DNA from: Nelumbo lutea
Taxonomy: Eukaryota; Streptophyta; Magnoliopsida; Proteales; Nelumbonaceae
Length of the DNA stretch: 64,000 nucleotides
Assembly (NCBI GenBank): GCA_022828595.1
Contig: JAKGHH010000006.1
Span: 11,966,633-12,030,632 of the forward strand
Direction of reading: 5' to 3'
The position numbers were made by a program, and so were the translations under genes. Below the pieces are notes generated by a model. That model did not search any database. It was not told the DNA's origin and was given only the letters and a program-made list of their open reading frames with translations. Shown here piece by piece: positions 57,387 through 64,000 of the stretch. How positions within the stretch are numbered: position 1 is the stretch's first letter; every line of letters starts with the position of its first letter.

Positions 57387-58478
57387 TTGACCAAAGCCCA
57401 AGAAGAAACAAAAGAAATTTTCGAAGAGAAGATACAAACCCTTAGTTCAGATATAAATACCCTTAAAGATTTTATGACTGAATTAATGAAAAAAACATCT
57501 ATATCCATGGGCAAGCATCTTATTGAAGATTCAAATAATGATTCCCAAGATTCTACCATAGGAAATAATTATAGAAATAGTCAACCCCTAGGTCCTAGTG
57601 CTCAACAACTGGGCATCCTCCCAACTCCCACAAGAATTAGCTGATGACGATGAATTTCTAGAATGTGACTTTGAGGATTATCCTAGACATAGATAGTATC
57701 ATGATAGACATTAGGATAAATTCTCTCCGCGTTAATGTTAGGCCCAAGATGATCGAAGAAATTTCCCTGACGATGATGAAATCACAAAGAAGGTCAAAAG
57801 TAGATATTTCTAGTTATGATGGTAGGTCAAACCCTAATGCTTTCCTTGATTGGTTAGCAAATATAGAAGATTACTTTGATTGGTATAACATGTCTGATAC
57901 CCAACATGTTCTCTTTACCAAGATAAAGTTAGTAGGGTCTGCCAAGCATTACTAGCAAGGGGTGCAATGGGACATTGAGTGTCTAGGTGAGGCACCCATC
58001 ACTTTGTAGGCTGAAATAAAAGCTAAATTGAAGGAAAAATATCTTCCTACATATTATAAAATACAATTATTAGAGTAATGGATGGATTTGAAACAAGGAT
58101 CGTCGAGTGTGATCGATTACCTTAACCGATTTAAGGATTTGTCTATGAAATGTAATATAAGGGAAGAATAATGGGCAACTCTCACCAAGTTCATTAATGG
58201 TTTAAGACTTGATTTGAAAAGGGAATTGAATCTATATTATCCTTACAAAATAGAAGAGGTTTGCCATAAGACCTTAGAGCTTGAAAAATTCCAAAAGTTG
58301 TCTACCATTCATCGTATGTCTTCCCTAGCTAGAGAGGCCCAAGCACCCAAATTGCTGTCTTTTCAAAGGACCAATAGGCTTGCATAGCCATAACTAGTGA
58401 TGTCTAGTGGTAGTAACAGTCCTATCCAAAGAACCAATAGTAACACTTAATAGTTCACAACAAAAAGGGTTGGACATT
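57387..58478 (+). pseudogene. Chromovirus gag, degenerate
   Basis: An open start (MTKAQEETKEIFEEKIQTLSSD, coiled-coil-like) runs to 57644. In a shifted frame the gag core KVDISSYDGRSNPNAFLDWL...IEDYFDWYNM reaches 57955, where TAG replaces the expected Trp codon. SSVIDYLNRFKDLSMKC and LEKFQKLSTIHRM follow with further stops. The zinc knuckle lies beyond the inserted MITE at about 58975-59016 (CFSCHGKGHVASHY), where the last zinc-binding Cys is replaced by Tyr. Confidence 0.82.
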
Positions 58479-58959
58479 TAGGGGTGGATTAGAGCCAAGC
58501 CAAGCCGAATATTTGACTATTTGAGATCGACTCGCAAAAATAGTGTTAGGCTCAAGCTCGATTCAAGCTAGAGACTTGAGCTCGAGCTCAACTTGATTCA
58601 AAAGCTCGCAAGTTCGAGCTCGACTGCAAGCCAAGCTTTTTCTAAAAAATAAAAATGATACATATAAAAATAATTTATTTATTTTACACACAAGAAATTA
58701 AGAATTATGAAAATTATTTACTATTATACATAAAAATAAAAATATTATATATAAAATATATTATTATATGTATATGTATATGTATATGTATGTATGTATT
58801 TATTATAATAGGCTTGATTAGGCTCGCGAGCCTCACAAGTTGAACTTCACTGGGCTCAAGCTTGGCTCAAAGTTCGATCGATTTAAACCGAGCCAAATCG
58901 AGCTTTTCACTAGTTGAGCTTGAATAGTTTATGAGAAGCTTGGGTCATGGCCACCCCTA
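58479..58959. mobile_element. hAT MITE in chromovirus gag, 481 bp
   Basis: The ends are TAGGGGTGGATTAGAG and CATGGCCACCCCTA. It is the same family as 56021-56451, in inverted orientation. The flanks TGGACATT and CTAACATT share five of eight bases, so the target duplication has decayed. It contains a TATATG microsatellite at about 58766-58800. Confidence 0.75.
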
Positions 58960-59016
58960 CTAACATTCAATGTTTTAGTTGTCATGGTAAAGGACATGTT
59001 GCTTCACATTATCTAA

Positions 59017-60452
59017 ATCGAACTTCATCCATAAGCACGGGTGTATGTAAAAGAGTCTTTTGAGGGTGAAGATGTTGATCAAGTTGTTGAGTCTTTAGAA
59101 GAACCCTCTAAGGCTGAATTTGAAGAGGACCAAGGTTGTGATCATCACCTTAGTGTTATGAGGTGTATTCTATCCACTCTTATTGAGACAAATGACTAGA
59201 GGTACACTAGCATTTTTTAAGCCTATTTTAAATGTGAGGATGTTGTGTGCAAAATCGTCTTTGATGGGGGTAGTTCCATAAATGTCGTATCCAAATCTAC
59301 CATATCAAGAAAGAAACTTAAACCTGAATCACACCGACAACCATATAGAGTAGCTTGGGTAGATGAGATTTCTTTACCCATAACTGAGAGATATTTGGTT
59401 CCCATCTAAATGGGTGATTATTCAAATAAGATCCGATGTGGTGCTCTACCTCTAGATGTTGCTCATGTCTTTGTTGGGGTGTCCATGGTTATATGATAGG
59501 AATGTCACCCATTATGGTCAATCAAATACATAGATCATCAAGCATAATGGGAAATCTATCTTTGTGAAACCAGTTAAACCATCTGCGAAAGACCGAAAAA
59601 GGTCTTCCCAATTAACCCTCCAAAAAGGAAACTTTTGCACATTCTAACTCGAAGATAATTTCAAAGGGAAGGCAGAGAGAGTCAAGTATAATTTTATTTA
59701 TTGTGGCTAAAGAAGATGCTAGGGTTGATTTTGTAGAATCAACTATAAATTCACCTGAGATTGCAACCCTATTGAAAGAATTCTAGGATGTGGCCCTAGA
59801 AGAATTGTCATGTGAATTACCATCCTTGAGGGATATTCAACATGCTCAAGGATGTGGCCCTAGAAGAATTGCCATATGAATTGCCATCCTTGAGGGATAT
59901 TCAACATGCCATTGACTTATTCCCAAGATCTCAATTGCCTAACCTTCTGCATTATAGGATAAACCCAAAGGAGCATATTGAATTGCAATAAGTGAACAAA
60001 TTTGTAGAAAAAAAAAGGTTTTATTCATGAGAGTTTAAGTACTTGTGTTGTGCCAGTTCTATTAACTCCTAAGAAAGATGAATCATGGAGAATGTGTATC
60101 GATAGTCATACAATCAATAAGATCGCAATTAAATATAACTTCTCGATACCTCAACTTGATGATATGTTGGATCTCATGGCCACAATGGTTTTCTAAGGTT
60201 GATCTTTGAAGTGGATATCACTAGATCTGAATTAGAGTTGGTGATGAATGGAATACTACTTTTGAAACAAAGTATGGGCCCCATAAGTGACTAGTCATGC
60301 CCTTGGCCCCTATTTTGATGAATTATTAATCTATAGTCATTTTAAAGAAGACCATCTCAGATTTTATGGCTAGTTCTTGAGACAATTCGAGCTCAAAAAC
60401 TATATATGAATTTAAAGAAATGTTATTTTTTGTAGTTGGAGGTCATTTTTTT
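59017..60452 (+). pseudogene. Chromovirus protease and reverse transcriptase (first part)
   Basis: Protease: VFDGGSSINVVS at about 59261-59296. RT: LPSLRDIQHAIDLFPRSQLPN...HYRINPKEHIELQ (59880-59990), then in shifted frames [15 protein letters not shown] near 60065-60110. The catalytic motif reads YFDELL (60311-60328) instead of YFDDIL, and the sequence just before it is deleted. A 64-bp tandem duplication (59787-59914) precedes RT. A MULE-type element interrupts at 60453. Confidence 0.8.
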
Positions 60453-61623
60453 CAATTCAGATTTCCTACTAACTTTATTTGCTCTCCACTCTACTTACCC
60501 AATTAAATTATACCACCTGTCCCAAACCAATGTGTCATAATATTTCCAACAACCCAACAAATGTTAACCTTAACCTCCGTTACCTATTATTTTATGCATA
60601 GATCTTTTGGGAAAAATCAACTCATAGTTTTTAGTTCCCACCATTTTCATTACTACTATTGTCAAGCCAAGAGTTTCCCTACAAAAATCAAAGTCTTCAT
60701 TTACCCCCACCAACATTCAACCAAACCAAATCAAATCACAATAAAGGAGCTTTGATAAATAAAATACCCAATTTACACCAAAACAAAAGAATAATACTAG
60801 TAGTAGATCTAGGAAATGGAAGAATAAGCTTTAATGTTGTGATATACACCTCAAATTTAGATCATTCCAACAAAAAAAAATAGAGCAAGTAATCATTAAT
60901 GGTAGCAAATGAAAGTGTTTGTATAGAAAATTTAGATGAAATCAATAAACAAGAAGGCAGATCTAAAAAAACAAAGGAGTTTGTTTTCTCTGGAAAGGGA
61001 TTGCATCCACCTCTGAACAACAAAGATCAATCCTGATTTGATAGGCTGCCCAGCTTTAAACTGTTATTTGATTCTCTGTTCAGAGTCATCGGATCTGTTA
61101 TTCTTGAGCCACCATAGAGGAGAGAAAGGGGGAGAGGAGATAATGGATCCATTACCCACTTTATTTGAGTTGTCGTATTTGTTATCCACCTCATTTGATT
61201 TGACAAGGAACAATCAAATCTCTTAACCACCTTATTTGATTGGTCGTTCAGGCTTGAATCGCTTGATATGTTCAAGCTTGGGCCACCGTCGTGGAGAGAA
61301 AGGGGGAGAGGAGAAAATGAATTGTTCAAGTTTGAGTTGTTGGATCTTTTCAGGCCAGCAATTGACAATTGGTTTTCTAGTTTCCAATGAGAATAAACGG
61401 TCGTGCCATGAATAACTAAAAAAGTGAAAAGTAGGGATTTATTTTTTAAAAATTAAAAATAGATATAATATTTTTGAAAAATGAAATAAGATAATGGAAG
61501 TTAACATTTGATGAGTTGTTGGAAATGTTAAATCTTTTTGACACACGGGTAGGAACACGTGGTATGATTTAATTGGGTTAGTAGAGAAGATAGTAGAAAT
61601 AGGTGAGTAGGAAATCCACACCC
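60453..61623. mobile_element. MULE-type element with long TIRs in chromovirus RT, 1171 bp
   Basis: The flanks CATTTTTTT (60444-60452) and CATTTTTCT (61624-61632) are 9-bp target copies with one mismatch. The ends share an inverted region of roughly 140 bp: ATTTCCTACTAAC near the left, ATTTCCTACTCACC as the reverse complement of the right, then ACCCAATTAAAT(T/C)ATACCAC and TTTCCAACAAC on both. The host RT frame resumes at FLGFIV just after. The interior carries two related 40-bp blocks (GAGAGAAAGGGGGAGAGGAG at about 61116 and 61297) but no transposase. It could hold captured gene sequence. Confidence 0.8.
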
Positions 61624-61632
61624 CATTTTTCT

Positions 61633-63375
61633 AGGATTTATTGTGTCTTCTAAAGGTGTAGTTGTAGAGTCTTCTCAAGTGAAAGCAATTAGAGATTGGC
61701 CAAAACTCACACCCATTACTGAAATTTGGAGTTCCAAGGGTTAGTTACCTTTTATAGGCGATTTATTAGAGGATTCAACTCCATTATGGCTCCTATTACT
61801 AATTGTATTAAGAAAATGAAATTTCAATGGACACTATCTGGTTCTAAGGAATTCAAAGAGATCAAAAAGAAAATGATTGAGGCACCTATTCTCCAACTTC
61901 TTGATTTTAATAAAGTTTTTGAGGTAGCACGTAATGCATCAAGAGTTGGAATTGGAGGTGTTATAAGCTAGGAGGGCCATCCAATTGCATATCTTAGTAA
62001 GAATCTCAATGATACTAAACAGAAATGTTCCACTTATGATAAGGAGTTTTATGCAGTGGTGTAAGAACTCTGACACTAGAGGCATTATCTATTATCTCAA
62101 GAAATTGTATTGTATTCTGACCATCATGATTTAAGGTATTTGCATTCACAACATAAACTATCTTAATGCCAAACATGCAAGGTGGATTAAATGTATTCAA
62201 GAATATACATTTGTTCTAAAACATCGTGTAGGTGTTGATAATAAACCAACAGATGCCCTTAGGCATGTACTCATTGTTCTCCAAACCATGAGCATCAATG
62301 TGATAAATACCCTTCTTGCCCAGATTTTGGTATCATTTTTCTTGATGTGCAAAGTGGTAATCAACATGATTATGTGGATTTTGTTATTCATGATGGTTAC
62401 CTATTTAGAGGATCTAAGTTATGTGTTTCCATACCTCATTGTAAGACTTTTTGATTTGGAAATTACATGCCGAAGGAATAGCTAATCACTTTGGTTGAGA
62501 TAGAACTATTTTTGTTGTTGATGATAGATTTTATTGGCCATCTTTAGAAAGGGATGTAGCTAAAGTTGTCTTAATGTCGAACATGTCAACTAGCTAAAGC
62601 CAAAAAGAGGAACATTGGATTATACACACCTTTACCTATACCCCACACTCCTTAGAAAGATATTAACATGGATTTTGTTCTTGGATTGCCTAGAACAGCT
62701 AGAGGACATGATTCCATCATTATGGTTGTGGAAAGGTTTTTCAAAATGGACCATTTTGTCCCTTGCCATAAAATCGATGATGCCTCAAATGTGGCCAAAT
62801 TGTTTTATAGGAAATTATTAGGTTCCATGGTTTCCCTACTTCAATTGTGTTAGATAGGGATGTTAGATTTGTCAATTATTTTTAGAAAACATTGTGGAAA
62901 CTCTTGGGTACTAAGTTGAAATTCTTAACTGCTTTCACCCACAAACTGATGGTCAAACTAAGGTTGTTAACCGAAGTTTAGGAGATTTACTTAGATGTTT
63001 AGTTGGTGAGCGCTTAGGTAGTTGGGACTCAATGTTTCCCATTACAGAAATTGCTTATAATAATTAAGTCAAACGATCTACTGACAAAACACCTTTTAAG
63101 ATTGTCTATGTCTTTACCCATCATACACTCCTTAACCTTGTTTTCTTGCCTCTTGGTGCCCATACTTTTTCTTCTACTAATTTTTCCCAACATATCTGTG
63201 ATTTTCATGCTAGTATAAAATGAAATTTCCTCTAGGTAATGAAAACTATAGACTTGATGCAAATTCACATCGCAAAAATCAATAATTCAATGAAGGAGAT
63301 TATGTCATGGTTTGTGTGCAGCCCAAGCATTATCCAAAACAACCCTTTAAAAAGTTATATGCTCAACCCAATGGC
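61633..63375 (+). pseudogene. Chromovirus RT end, RNase H and integrase
   Basis: RT and connection: [23 protein letters not shown] (61726-61810). RNase [46 protein letters not shown] (about 61918-62062). Integrase: zinc-binding remnant near 62475-62600, core [24 protein letters not shown] (62668-62740), then [12 protein letters not shown] near 62846-62881 with the second catalytic Asp. Frequent stops and frame changes. Confidence 0.82.
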
Positions 63376-63684
63376 TAGGGGTGAGCATTATTTGGTTAAT
63401 TAAAAAAAATGAATTAGTCGAACTTTATTATCTATAATATATATATATATATATATTAGCATATAATACATATATGATATGTATAAAATATATTATATTG
63501 TATTATATTATGTATTAAAATATATAATTTATTGTATACGTTAAATAATATATATTTTTTAATATATAATATATATTTCGGTTATTTCCATTTTTCAATA
63601 TTTTGGTTTCGGTTCAGTTTTTCATTTAAAAATTCGGTTTATTTGGTTAGGTTTTTAACCGAATAAACCATTTGCTCACCCCTA
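63376..63684. mobile_element. hAT MITE in chromovirus integrase, 309 bp
   Basis: A perfect 8-bp duplication CCAATGGC (63368-63375 and 63685-63692) flanks ends TAGGGGTGAGCA and TGCTCACCCCTA, a perfect 12-bp inverted repeat. The interior is AT-rich with ATATATA runs and GGTTAGGTTTTTAACCG near the right end. The intact repeats suggest it is the youngest insertion in this element. Confidence 0.93.
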
Positions 63685-63692
63685 CCAATGGC

Positions 63693-64000
63693 CCATTTTG
63701 CATCATTTGAAATATAGGACCTAATGCAAATGAACTTGATTTACCTTCGGACATGGGAATTAGCTCAACTTTCAATGTGAAGGATTTGTTTCCTTATTGA
63801 GGCACCTTTGAACCTCCTACTCTACCCGTAGGTGTGCACAATCAGCACTGCTTCACTTTCAGTACCCATACCCATTCTACCCTGAGCTCAGCTTTCACAT
63901 GCTGAGCAAATTGAGAGTATTCTCCAAGATGAAATTGTCACTTCCAGATTAGGTGGCTTTCAATGTTATCTTTTGAAATGGAAAGGTCGCGCTGACATTA
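63693..64000 (+). pseudogene. Chromovirus integrase C-terminus and chromodomain, cut by window end
   Basis: NELDLPSDMGISSTFNVKDLFPY (63732-63800) is the conserved integrase tail before the chromodomain. EQIESILQDEIVTSRLGG and QCYLLKWKGRADI (63905-64000) begin a chromodomain that continues past the window. Confidence 0.85.

Larger units (their letters stand above)
55220..64000 (+). mobile_element. Ty3/gypsy chromovirus, decayed, runs off window
   Basis: The order is LTR, PBS, CT-rich leader, gag, zinc knuckle, protease, RT, RNase H, integrase and the start of a C-terminal chromodomain (IESILQDEIVTSRLGG, LLKWKGRADI, 63908-64000). The chromodomain places it among chromoviruses; the small LTR suggests a Reina-like element, which is tentative. 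Four DNA transposons are nested inside (56021, 58479, 60453, 63376). Many stops and frameshifts make it non-functional. The 3' LTR lies outside the window. Confidence 0.85.

Overview
This is plant nuclear DNA. It has introns with GT/AG borders, AT-rich spacers, nested LTR retrotransposons (Ty1/copia and Ty3/gypsy), Helitrons, hAT, MULE and Harbinger-type MITEs, and fragments of plant gene families: a pentatricopeptide-repeat (PPR) protein, an LRR receptor-like protein, AUGMIN subunit 2 and a DUF248 methyltransferase. It is probably from an angiosperm with a moderately large genome; I cannot name the species.

The only protein-coding gene that reads cleanly is the DUF248/PMT-type methyltransferase at 48618-54904 (+). 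Its eight exons keep phase throughout and encode 934 residues. A receptor-like protein gene at 33184-36967 (+) has seven recognisable exons, but a solo LTR with a 5-bp target duplication sits inside exon 4 and one splice acceptor appears to have changed from AG to AC. A PPR gene (18583-20037, -) and an AUG2-like sequence (43868-44488, -) are broken copies.

Layout. 1-5356: hAT MITE, then a Helitron carrying a MULE-type MITE. 6424-10790: a Ty1/copia element in the order RT-RNaseH-LTR-gag-protease-integrase. 11868-12566: a Tat-like LTR. 12850-15565: AT-rich satellite-like and tandem-repeat DNA. 15597-16893: two MITEs. 17375-47265: a second Helitron copy split by a 27.8-kb segment. 47766-54904: methyltransferase gene. 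55220-end: a Ty3/gypsy chromovirus with four DNA transposons inside it, running off the window.

The most notable structure is the 17477-45313 segment. It begins and ends with about 143-bp inverted repeats starting GGGTAAAATA, is bordered by a perfect 9-bp repeat (TAATAATTA), and sits exactly between two complementary parts of one Helitron copy. I read it as a MULE-type insertion that carried or later gained the PPR, receptor-like and AUG2 sequences and was inflated by nested retrotransposons, including a Tat-lineage element (21633-30753, -) with an antisense, intron-containing open reading frame under its own TATA box. All calls come from reading the sequence and from family knowledge. No alignment or database search was run, and boundaries of old repeats are approximate unless a target-site duplication is given.
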